A stretch of 64,000 nucleotides of DNA from Anaerolineaceae bacterium. Its GTDB lineage: Bacteria > Chloroflexota > Anaerolineae > Aggregatilineales > Phototrophicaceae. A program made the translations under genes and the position numbers. The notes beneath the pieces are model-generated. The model did not search any database. It was not told the origin of the DNA and was given only the letters and a program-made list of their open reading frames with translations. Of the stretch, positions 57,419 through 64,000 are shown piece after piece (position 1 is the first letter of the stretch; the number at the start of each line of letters is the position of its first letter). The stretch covers positions 310,001 to 374,000 of the forward strand of contig NZXX01000002.1 of the NCBI GenBank assembly GCA_002702065.1. The letters run 5' to 3'.

Positions 57419-58802
57419 TCATCACCTTATGGAGTGCAGCGCGGGTCATGGCTTCGAGATCCCCAGTAATATCCCCGAAGAAATTGGCAGGCCAGTTTTT
57501 GATCTGTCCGTACTCATCAACAATGACTTCCTCAGCTTTGGATTCGCCATCTTCGATCTGGCAGAAATACATTTTGATGTTCTCCGGGCTGGCGAAGGCG
57601 TTTTCTGTCTCGGCAATGCGGCGCTGCAATCGGCGCAGCAGGTGTTCGCTGTGGCTTTCGACAATCAGTTGCAGCCTGCGTTTTTCAGCCACTTCCAACA
57701 TTAGATCAGCAAGTACTGCCTGTGCATTGGGGTGTAAATGGAGTTCTGGCTGTTCCAGCAAGATAATTGAGCCAAATGGTGCAAAATACAACATCGTAAC
57801 AATCGGCAAAATCTGCGATACACCAAAGCCCACATCAAACAGAGAACTGATTGTCTGACCTATTTTGACCTTAGGTTCATAAAAACGTCTGGCTTGATCT
57901 GTAGCATCAATTGTTAGCTCATTGATCAAACCCATATCAGTTAACCACTTAGAGACATATCGAAGTAAATCTTCGTCTTGCCTCTCTGAAGCAATTAGAG
58001 CGGCAATTGTATTTTCCCCATCAGATTCGATAATGTGAGGCATTGAGCCAGACCAGAGGTAAATACGAGCTGGAGGTTGCCGTAGTGGTCCAAGATAGAG
58101 GAGTTTTTCTAAAATATATTCAAAGGCTTCGTTATATTCAAGTCGATCCTGAAGCCCTAATAACCATGTTCTATCTTGCTGCCGCTCTTCTACACTACTT
58201 TCCTGCCATTCGGCGAACAGCTTTTCATTCCAAAATACTAAATTCGACGGTAATTCATAGCAGCTTTGCAAAGTCAAACTAGGTAGTTCTTCACCGTCTA
58301 AAGCCGTTCTTGTATCTCGAAGAGACCAATCAGATGAAACTACTCCAAACTTGTATTCCCCACCTTCGAAGGTGACAACTACAGGTGGCATTACAAAATC
58401 TTCAGTGACTTCACCCCTTTGCTGCTCCTCATAGTGTAAGTATGCAATTTTTATTTGGTCATTGTAGCTTTTCCATCTAACAACATAAGCAAACTCAGAA
58501 GTAAACATATGTAGCGGGCCTGGTTTATCCCATTCTAGCCTCATAGCCAAGCTGCTGTTTCCATCATGATCATATACTAGATCGCGCCAACTACCGAAGT
58601 CGACATAATCGCGCTCGCCACCACCCAAATTGATGTGCTGTTTACGGTCAAAGTTATTTGCTGTCTGCTTGAGTAGGAGTAAGGATTGCAGAATCGCCGT
58701 CTTGCCGGAACTATTCGTGCCGAACAGCAGTGTCAGTGGAGCCAGTTTTAGGTCAAGATCACGCCAGCTTTTGAAGTTTTCGAGTTGTAAGCGCGTTAGC
58801 AT
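57399..58802 (-). CDS. AAA15-type ATPase (DUF3696/OLD-like), probable defence ATPase
   Basis: 467 aa. LENFKSWRDLDLKLAPLTLLFGTNSSGKT (in parts) carries Walker A G28-T35. DVGFGVSQ (323-330) is the ABC-like signature, SIILLEQPELHLHP (345-358) is Walker B with a E-Q-P-E-x-H-L-H-P end, and VESHSEHLLRRLQRRI (381-396) the switch histidine. This is the layout of the AAA_21/DUF3696 ATPases, SMC-like proteins common in phage-defence systems. Bases 57900-58700 look distinctly richer in A/T than the neighbours, which suggests acquisition. It lies upstream of and overlaps the PIN-like gene; the two form one unit. Confidence 0.85.
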   Translation of the reverse strand: MLTRLQLENFKSWRDLDLKLAPLTLLFGTNSSGKTAILQSLLLLKQTANNFDRKQHINLGGGERDYVDFGSWRDLVYDHDGNSSLAMRLEWDKPGPLHMFTSEFAYVVRWKSYNDQIKIAYLHYEEQQRGEVTEDFVMPPVVVTFEGGEYKFGVVSSDWSLRDTRTALDGEELPSLTLQSCYELPSNLVFWNEKLFAEWQESSVEERQQDRTWLLGLQDRLEYNEAFEYILEKLLYLGPLRQPPARIYLWSGSMPHIIESDGENTIAALIASERQDEDLLRYVSKWLTDMGLINELTIDATDQARRFYEPKVKIGQTISSLFDVGFGVSQILPIVTMLYFAPFGSIILLEQPELHLHPNAQAVLADLMLEVAEKRRLQLIVESHSEHLLRRLQRRIAETENAFASPENIKMYFCQIEDGESKAEEVIVDEYGQIKNWPANFFGDITGDLEAMTRAALHKVMNGGESR

Positions 58803-58833
58803 CGTTTTTCACCTTTACTCAGCACACACACTG

Positions 58834-58866
58834 TAAAACAAAACGCGCACGGTGACAATGTGCGCG
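58834..58866 (-). terminator. Terminator of the CrtI-type gene
   Basis: CGCGCAC / GTGCGCG stem (58844-58850 and 58860-58866) with a 9-base loop. On the minus strand it is followed by TTTTGTTTT. It lies 30 bases after the stop of the CrtI-type gene and just before the ATPase start. Confidence 0.85.
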
Positions 58867-58896
58867 CCTTGTTGCAATGGTTCCAGTAGAAAAGGG

Positions 58897-60432
58897 TCAG
58901 GGCATGACAGCGGCCATCGCGTCCGCATCATTGGTGATCATCTGTGGCTGGGGCATAGCCGGGCCGATCAGGTTTTCCGCGATGATCGACGACGACAGCA
59001 CGCCGGGCAGCCCTGCGCCGGGGTGAGTGCCTGCGCCGACAAAGTACAGGTTGTCAAAGTCGTCCGCCCGGTTGTGGGGCCGGAACCATGCCGACTGAGT
59101 GAGCGTGGGCTCGATGGAGAAGGCCGACCCCATGCGGCTGTTCAGTTCACCCTGGAAATGCAGTGGGTCGATGTAGTGTTCGGCAATGATGTTGGCCTGC
59201 AAGTCCGGCAGATAATTGTCTTCCAGAAACTGCATAATGGCGTCGCGGTAGGGTTTGGCCTTTTGCGTCCAGTCGATGCCGGAACCGAGGTGCGGCACGG
59301 GGGACAGCACATAAAAATTCTCACCGCCGGGCGGCGCAATCGACGGGTCGGTCAGGCTGGGCATGTGCAGGTACAGCGAAAAATCATCCGCCAGTACCTT
59401 CTTGCCGAAGATGTCATCCAGCAGGCCGCGGTAACGCTCGCCGAGGATGATGTTGTGATGCGACAGGCCGTGGTCGCGGTACTGCGTTTTCGTGCCGAAA
59501 TAGATCACGAACAGCGACATGCTGTATTTCATGCGTGCCATGTTCGCCCGTGTGAACCAGCTTTGCGCCTGCTTCTTGATGAGTTTGTCGTAGGTGAAGC
59601 CGACATCGGCATTGCTGACCACAGCATCGGCCTGATGGACCACCCCATCTTCGGTGCGGATGCCGGTCACGCGGCGCTGGTCGGTCAGGATTTCATCGAC
59701 GCCCCGGCTGAGGTGTATGCGGCCACCGAGGTCCTCGAACAGGCGGGTCATGGCGTTCACGATGGCGCCGGTGCCGCCCACCGCATAATAGATGCCCCAC
59801 TCGCGTTCGAGGTAATGGATCATGGCGTAGATCGACGGCGCGTTGAACGGATTGCCGCCTACCAGCAGCGGATGAAACGAGAAGCAGCGGCGCAAAAACT
59901 CGTTCTGGATAAACTGCGAGGCGTACTGATAAACGCTCTTGTACGATTGCAGTTTGATGAGATCGGGCGCCACCCGCAGCATATCCATCACATTGAGAAA
60001 TGGTTTGTCGGCCAGTTCGACAAAGCCCTTCTGGAAGATGGCTTTGGTGGTGCCCATGAACTGGCGATAGCCTTCGCGGTCCGCCGGGTTCCATTGGTCA
60101 ATCTGGTCGAGGATAAAGGCTTCGTCGCCGTTGTAGTCGAAGGCGCGTTTGTTGTGGTCGAAAATGCGATAGAACGGATCGCAGGCCACCATCTGGAAAT
60201 AATCTTCGCGTTTTTTGCCCGCTGCTTCCCAGATGTCATCGAACATGAACGGTGCGGTGATGACGGTTGGCCCGCCATCGAACTTGAAGCCGTTGATCTC
60301 GTAGACATAGGCGCGCCCGCCGGGTTTGTCGCGCTTTTCAAAAATCTCGACGGCGTGCCCGGCTGCTTGCAGACGAATGGCTGCCCCCAGCCCGCCGAAG
60401 CCGCTGCCGACGACGATAATCTTCTGTTTCAT
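58897..60432 (-). CDS. CrtI-type carotenoid/phytoene desaturase family protein
   Basis: 511 aa from the ATG at 60432 (AGGGAAA upstream). The FAD-binding Rossmann motif [22 protein letters not shown] is followed by [14 protein letters not shown] and, further on, GGPTVITAP, as in CrtI desaturases. The C-terminal FAD signature is seen in [22 protein letters not shown]. The enzyme would desaturate or isomerise a carotenoid precursor at the membrane surface. No crtB, crtE or other pigment genes are in the window, so the pathway position is open, and other members of the family act on non-carotenoids. It is closed by the terminator at 58834. Confidence 0.88.
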   Translation of the reverse strand: MKQKIIVVGSGFGGLGAAIRLQAAGHAVEIFEKRDKPGGRAYVYEINGFKFDGGPTVITAPFMFDDIWEAAGKKREDYFQMVACDPFYRIFDHNKRAFDYNGDEAFILDQIDQWNPADREGYRQFMGTTKAIFQKGFVELADKPFLNVMDMLRVAPDLIKLQSYKSVYQYASQFIQNEFLRRCFSFHPLLVGGNPFNAPSIYAMIHYLEREWGIYYAVGGTGAIVNAMTRLFEDLGGRIHLSRGVDEILTDQRRVTGIRTEDGVVHQADAVVSNADVGFTYDKLIKKQAQSWFTRANMARMKYSMSLFVIYFGTKTQYRDHGLSHHNIILGERYRGLLDDIFGKKVLADDFSLYLHMPSLTDPSIAPPGGENFYVLSPVPHLGSGIDWTQKAKPYRDAIMQFLEDNYLPDLQANIIAEHYIDPLHFQGELNSRMGSAFSIEPTLTQSAWFRPHNRADDFDNLYFVGAGTHPGAGLPGVLSSSIIAENLIGPAMPQPQMITNDADAMAAVMP

Positions 60433-60545
60433 TTTCCCTATCCCCTGTTGCGCTTGTTGTGCTTGCCACACATTATGAGGACAAAAACGCCGAAATCAAC
60501 GAAACTTCAGCAAGCTCTTAAGGGAATATCAGGGTTAACTCATTT

Positions 60546-62213
60546 TCAGCCCTCGACGGTGACAGTACCCAGATAGATGAGGTTATCCGGCACCGGCTGA
60601 CCGTCGGCTCCGGTCACGGCGCTGCGCTGAATCGTCTGCGGGTCGTACAAGCCGGTATAGATCAGGTAGTCACCCGGTGGCACGTCCTCCGGCACAGGAA
60701 TCTGCCACATGTCCTGCACCTGCATCCCTGCGGGCCAGTCCTCTGTTGGGAAGCGCCCGTTAAATGGCGGCTGGTCGTAGCCGAAGACCTGTTCGCCATC
60801 GGCGTTGAGCGCATGGACAAACTGCGTCAGACCGCGCTCGACATCGCGCTGTGCCTGCCACTGGAACGTCACCGTTAGCGTGTCCGCCGCGCTTTCCGGC
60901 AGGGTGTAGCCCGTCAGCTGGAAGCCATCGGCAAACGTGTAGTTAGCTTCCGTATTCAGGGGTGTGTCGGAAGCAGGCCCCGCCGCGGCGAGACTCGCCA
61001 CCGCCACCACATCCGGCGTCAGCAGCCGGTTGGCCGTCTCCGAAATTTCGACGCCGCGCGTATCCTGCCAGTCGCCATGCCACAGGCGCACCCCCAGCCA
61101 ATAGCTGGCCGGTGTCGACAGCGTAGCGGGCACGTCCAGCTGGACATGGCTGCGCATCACCGTGCCGGGCAGCCAGGCGCGGCTGGGCACATGCTCGACA
61201 TCCAGTGCTTCGAGGTCGATCTGCGCGACCTGTTGCGCATCCGGCCTGGTGAACAAGCGCACCGACTGATTGTAATTCTCCGGCAGGGGGGCGTGCGCTT
61301 GCCAGTACAGCGTTACGCCCAATGCAGCGCCGGGGTCGATGGTTTGGTCGGACAGACGATAGCCCACCAGTTCCAGCTCGCCATCGAGAAACTCGACGCT
61401 CAGCGGTTCGGCTATGGTTCGGGCTTCCAGCACCGGCAGCCCCCACAGGTAAACGACCAGGGCCACCGCCCACAATCCGCTGCCGACCAATGGCCCACGC
61501 AGCGACGGGGTCGAGGTCATTCGCCGGTAGACCAGCAGGCCCGCCAGCGCGATGGTTACGCCCACTACTTCGAGCGTTTCTTCCAGCACCAGCAGCTGGT
61601 CAAAGCAGGCATCCACGCCGGGGCAGCGGGCATTCCAGACCAGTTTTTCCAGCGCGACACCACTCAGGCCCATCACCCCCAGGCCGATAAACAGCAGCAC
61701 AAAGGTGCGGGTTTCCTGCCGCAGCCAGCGCCAGTAGACATAGATGCTCAGCAGCAGCAGCACGCCGCCGCCGCCCGCGTACAGATAGCGCCACCACTCG
61801 CCGGGCAGGTTCAGCCCTTCAAAAATGCGCTCGTGGATGATGAAGTATTCGTCGACGCCGAGGAAGATGAAGCCCGCCCCCACCAGCCCCCAGTACAGGC
61901 GTGGGATACGCTGGCTGGATCGCGCCGCATTGACCCAGGCGACCAACCCGATGAGGACAAATTGCACGGATGAAAACAGCGTACCGAGGGTAAATTCCTT
62001 GTCGAGGTCGAAGAACCAGTCCCAGAACCCCGTGATCTGTGCATCGGCCCAGGTCGTCGTGTGCAGCACCAGCAGCGCGATCTCGACCAGCGCCAGCCCG
62101 ACCAGCAGGTTGCGTACCGGCGGGGCAATCGGCTGTCTTGCCAGCAGCACTACCGACACCACCACCAAAATAGCCAGCACAACCAGCACCGCGATCAGAA
62201 TGATTTCAGCCAT
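60546..62213 (-). CDS. Multi-pass membrane protein with C-terminal beta domains, unknown function
   Basis: 555 aa. About seven or eight membrane helices fill residues 1-250, with motifs VDEYFIIHERIFEGLNLPGEW and ALEKLVWNARCP in loops (H-E-R and E-K-L near helix ends). After a short linker come two or three beta-sandwich modules (about 270-550), each with a DGFQLTGYTL or DGELELVGYRL start and TVTFQWQAQ/GVTLYWQAH strands. These repeated modules resemble the ones attached to glycosyltransferase-like membrane proteins in Chloroflexota. I do not recognise a catalytic motif. A membrane protein with outer beta modules fits an envelope or glycan-handling role. Confidence 0.65.
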   Translation of the reverse strand: MAEIILIAVLVVLAILVVVSVVLLARQPIAPPVRNLLVGLALVEIALLVLHTTTWADAQITGFWDWFFDLDKEFTLGTLFSSVQFVLIGLVAWVNAARSSQRIPRLYWGLVGAGFIFLGVDEYFIIHERIFEGLNLPGEWWRYLYAGGGGVLLLLSIYVYWRWLRQETRTFVLLFIGLGVMGLSGVALEKLVWNARCPGVDACFDQLLVLEETLEVVGVTIALAGLLVYRRMTSTPSLRGPLVGSGLWAVALVVYLWGLPVLEARTIAEPLSVEFLDGELELVGYRLSDQTIDPGAALGVTLYWQAHAPLPENYNQSVRLFTRPDAQQVAQIDLEALDVEHVPSRAWLPGTVMRSHVQLDVPATLSTPASYWLGVRLWHGDWQDTRGVEISETANRLLTPDVVAVASLAAAGPASDTPLNTEANYTFADGFQLTGYTLPESAADTLTVTFQWQAQRDVERGLTQFVHALNADGEQVFGYDQPPFNGRFPTEDWPAGMQVQDMWQIPVPEDVPPGDYLIYTGLYDPQTIQRSAVTGADGQPVPDNLIYLGTVTVEG

Positions 62214-62350
62214 TCATCCACTTTTCTGTTGAGAGCGACTCTGGTGGCTGAGTTTAACAGCGAAATGGCCTGCGCGTGTAGGGTCGCATATTGTGTGGGG
62301 CGGCAAACCTCACTATACTCGACTTGAGAACCCAAACAGGAGTAGACAAG

Positions 62351-62803
62351 ATGCCTATTTCAGAGGCTGCCCATCACTTTTTTGACGCGCTTGATAGCAG
62401 AGACCTGGAAACCATTGCTGCATTCCTGCATGAGGATTTTCAGGTGAAAGGCAATGTCACCCGCGAATTGAACCGGGATGATTTCCTCACCCTGCTGGCT
62501 GCCTATTTTCGCGCTTTCCCGGATTTTGATTTTAATTTTACCGAAGCCGATCAGACAGGCCGGGTGGTACATGCCCGGTATGCCATCGCCGGGACGCACA
62601 AAGGCCGGCTGGACCTGACCGCCTTTGACATCGAGCCGGTGATGATGCCGTCTGACAAGGCGATTGACCTGCCGCAGTCGGATGCGGAACTGACATTTGA
62701 TGCGGATAATCGGGTGCAGACTCTGGTGCTGAATCAGGCGCAGGGCGCTGATCTAGCTGATCTGGTCGCCCTGCTGACGGGGGAAGTGCCGCTGGAAGGT
62801 TAA
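62351..62803 (+). CDS. SnoaL/NTF2-like protein
   Basis: 150 aa from the ATG at 62351 with AGGAGT upstream. The cone-like NTF2 fold is seen in AAHHFFDALDSRDLETIAAFLHEDFQVKG (in two parts), LAAYFRAFPDFDFNF and VVHARYAIAGTHKG, followed by a strand with FDADNRVQTLVL. This is the ester-cyclase/SnoaL group of small proteins that bind or transform hydrophobic ligands. The substrate is unknown. A short hydrophilic tail ends in GEVPLEG. The gene is monocistronic. Confidence 0.85.
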   Translation: MPISEAAHHFFDALDSRDLETIAAFLHEDFQVKGNVTRELNRDDFLTLLAAYFRAFPDFDFNFTEADQTGRVVHARYAIAGTHKGRLDLTAFDIEPVMMPSDKAIDLPQSDAELTFDADNRVQTLVLNQAQGADLADLVALLTGEVPLEG

Positions 62804-62810
62804 TGGTGCA

Positions 62811-63182
62811 CTAGCCGGTTCGGCTGGTGATCCACACCCCGTTGTCCTGATCTTCGTCTTTGCCCTGCCCGGCCAGATAGAACACACGTTGTTTTTGCCG
62901 CTGGGCATCTTCACGTGTCGGCCAGAAGCTGAGCGTACGATTTTTCTTTGACGCCAGATATTCCAGCGCCGCCATCACATGAGTACAGGCAACGCCCCGG
63001 TTGAGTGCCCACTGGCAGGTGCAGCGTGCCTGAACGATGTCTTCCTTGTCGAACTCCACCGTGACAATGTGGTTTGCCTGTGGGTTGGAGGTGCTCTGAA
63101 CGACCAGCGTATGCCGGTCTACTCGGTGCGCCTGCATGCGGCGGCTCTGGGCTTGAAGCTGCTTGATATTTGTCGGTTTCAT
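62811..63182 (-). CDS. SWIM zinc-finger protein
   Basis: 123 aa from the ATG at 63182 (GGGGAAA upstream; a GTG six codons earlier is also in frame). The SWIM signature CxCx(n)CxH is complete: CTCQWALNRGVACTHV, with the zinc ligands C-x-C-C-x-H. Before it lies a small beta part (HIVTVEFDKEDIVQARC), after it a helix MAALEYLASKKN and a basic tail. SWIM domains bind DNA or proteins and often sit in SWI2/SNF2 helicases or MuDR transposases; here it is alone. A role in nucleic-acid binding is inferred. Confidence 0.8.
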   Translation of the reverse strand: MKPTNIKQLQAQSRRMQAHRVDRHTLVVQSTSNPQANHIVTVEFDKEDIVQARCTCQWALNRGVACTHVMAALEYLASKKNRTLSFWPTREDAQRQKQRVFYLAGQGKDEDQDNGVWITSRTG

Positions 63183-63292
63183 CACAGTTTCCCCGTCCAC
63201 TCACAATAGAATATCTGTTCTAATTATACCTGAAATTGCATCAAAATGGTATAAGATCCCTGCGTTTTTAGGGGGTGAAACGGGGGTGTTTT

Positions 63293-63493
63293 TCAGACGG
63301 AACCGAACAGGCTGCCCAGTCCATAAAGGAAGGCGGTGCGCACGGCGATGAATAGCACAAACAGCAGCAAAATTACAAACAGCAAACCCAGCAACCCGAA
63401 GATTCCCCAGACGATATAATGCAAAATTGTCGGTTGCGGACCGCGTTTCGCATTGATAATTTCGTCAATTTGATCTTCGATCTTGTCTGGCAT
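63293..63493 (-). CDS. Small single-pass membrane protein, unknown
   Basis: 66 aa. A charged N-terminal part (PDKIEDQIDEIINAKRGPQP) precedes one or two membrane helices (residues 25-60: LHYIVWGIFGLLGLLFVIL and the following stretch). No known motif. It is divergent from the DUF1232-like gene, with 82 bases between the starts. The coding call rests on the clear membrane pattern and low overlap with other frames. Confidence 0.5.
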   Translation of the reverse strand: MPDKIEDQIDEIINAKRGPQPTILHYIVWGIFGLLGLLFVILLLFVLFIAVRTAFLYGLGSLFGSV

Positions 63494-63575
63494 GGGTATT
63501 CACCCGAAAATAGGTTCAACTTAAACCTATTGTAACTGATCTTAACCCATTATAGACGACAAACGTGAGGAACCC

Positions 63576-63785
63576 ATGAAAAGAGTGTTACAAGAAATGT
63601 TTGTTCTGGGCATTGCCGCGGTGGCGGTGCTTTACCTGATTAACCCGACTGCCGGGATTCTGGAGTTCATCCCGGATAATCTTCCGCTTGTCGGCAATCT
63701 GGATGAAGCGGGGGCGGTGCTGATCCTGACCAATGTGCTGGCGTACTATGGCCTTGACCTGAACCGCCTGGGCAAACGGCGTTAA
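63576..63785 (+). CDS. Small DUF1232-like membrane protein
   Basis: 69 aa. The central part YLINPTAGILEFIPDNLPLVGNLDEAGAVLILTNVL follows the DUF1232 pattern (Y-L-x-P-x-D-x-I-P-D-x-x-P-x-x-G-x-L-D-D), quoted here for its key residues only. The N-terminus is a membrane helix. Family proteins are small membrane proteins of unknown function. The GAGGAAC site precedes the ATG. It overlaps the end of the next, opposite-strand gene by 4 bases. Confidence 0.65.
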   Translation: MKRVLQEMFVLGIAAVAVLYLINPTAGILEFIPDNLPLVGNLDEAGAVLILTNVLAYYGLDLNRLGKRR

Positions 63786-64000
63786 CGCTGCTGCTGGCTG
63801 CGGTCTTCTTCTTCGTCCTGAAAGTCCAGCAGTTCGTCGAGACTCATATCCTGTAACCGGTTTTCGGCGATGGCTGTGCGCAGCTCGTTGCTGATCTCGA
63901 TTTCGCCATCTTCGGTCAGGTGGCGGCGGACCACGCGGGTAGCGGTTTCTTCCCAGCCAAACTGATGCACCGCCAGCGGGGTGCCATCCGCGCTGACTCG
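63782..64000 (-). CDS. Hypothetical protein, 3' end only (5' end outside window)
   Basis: The frame is open to the right edge, so the real start lies beyond base 64000 (a GTG at 63970 is in frame but unlikely to be the start). The visible 72 residues are hydrophilic and strongly acidic at the end (DELLDFQDEEEDRSQQQR), with an alpha-helical middle (ELRTAIAENRLQDMSLDELL). No family can be named from this piece. Confidence 0.5.
   Translation of the reverse strand, partial: RVSADGTPLAVHQFGWEETATRVVRRHLTEDGEIEISNELRTAIAENRLQDMSLDELLDFQDEEEDRSQQQR

Overview
The window looks like chromosomal DNA of a bacterium with high GC content, most likely a member of the Chloroflexota (Anaerolineae or relatives). 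This is an inference. It rests on the style of the secreted proteins, a class A PBP with C-terminal Ig-like modules, a CIRCE-controlled groES-groEL operon, a RAYT transposase with GTAGGG-type hairpins, and a loose gene order with few long operons. No rRNA, tRNA, CRISPR array or prophage is visible. A gp19-like tail-tube gene is present but stands alone.

Layout. 1-6400: 3' end of a class A PBP with a degenerate KTG motif, a membrane-anchored glutaredoxin-like protein, a methyltransferase, a VOC protein, two coupled envelope proteins, a sulfotransferase, an FHA membrane protein and a lone Clp N-domain. 6484-14200: GH2 beta-mannosidase, an unknown 136-aa protein, ThrRS without a TGS domain, a RAYT transposase with REP-like hairpins inside its reading frame, and two secreted proteins. 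14267-25757: four-EF-hand protein, ion/anion transporter, orphan tail-tube protein, lipoprotein class B PBP, SRPBCC protein, orphan Imm-5-like protein, FAH hydrolase, secreted VCBS-like protein, Pcm, methyltransferase and threonine dehydratase. 25793-35902: a REP hairpin, a 1072-aa VWA protein with a tandem-repeat stalk, a HEAT/IGPS-like pair, gatC, unknown proteins, a glycosyltransferase and a metal P-type ATPase with a candidate metalloregulatory operator.

36013-42335 is the most unusual part. A TIR-Macro fusion lies tail to tail with an ADP-ribose-pyrophosphatase-type Nudix gene. About 4 kb further on, a membrane TIR protein with an outer CAP-like domain is followed on the same strand by a secreted CAP-like protein and a GH32 hydrolase. 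TIR domains can cleave NAD and macro domains can bind ADP-ribose derivatives, so the first locus could be a self-contained NAD-signalling or defence module. The second resembles a receptor with an intracellular TIR.

42501-64000: a membrane protein under a DtxR/MntR-like box, groES-groEL with two CIRCE operators around the promoter, YwbE, a PNPOx-fold protein, a CopD-like/cytochrome c pair, a DUF433/DUF5615 toxin-antitoxin-like pair, a heterodimeric ABC exporter with one degenerate ATP site, a membrane MutS-like ATPase, a heparinase-like lyase, an AAA15-type ATPase overlapping a PIN-like gene (a possible acquired defence cassette), a CrtI-type desaturase, and several small proteins. All functions are read from motifs by eye; no database search was run.
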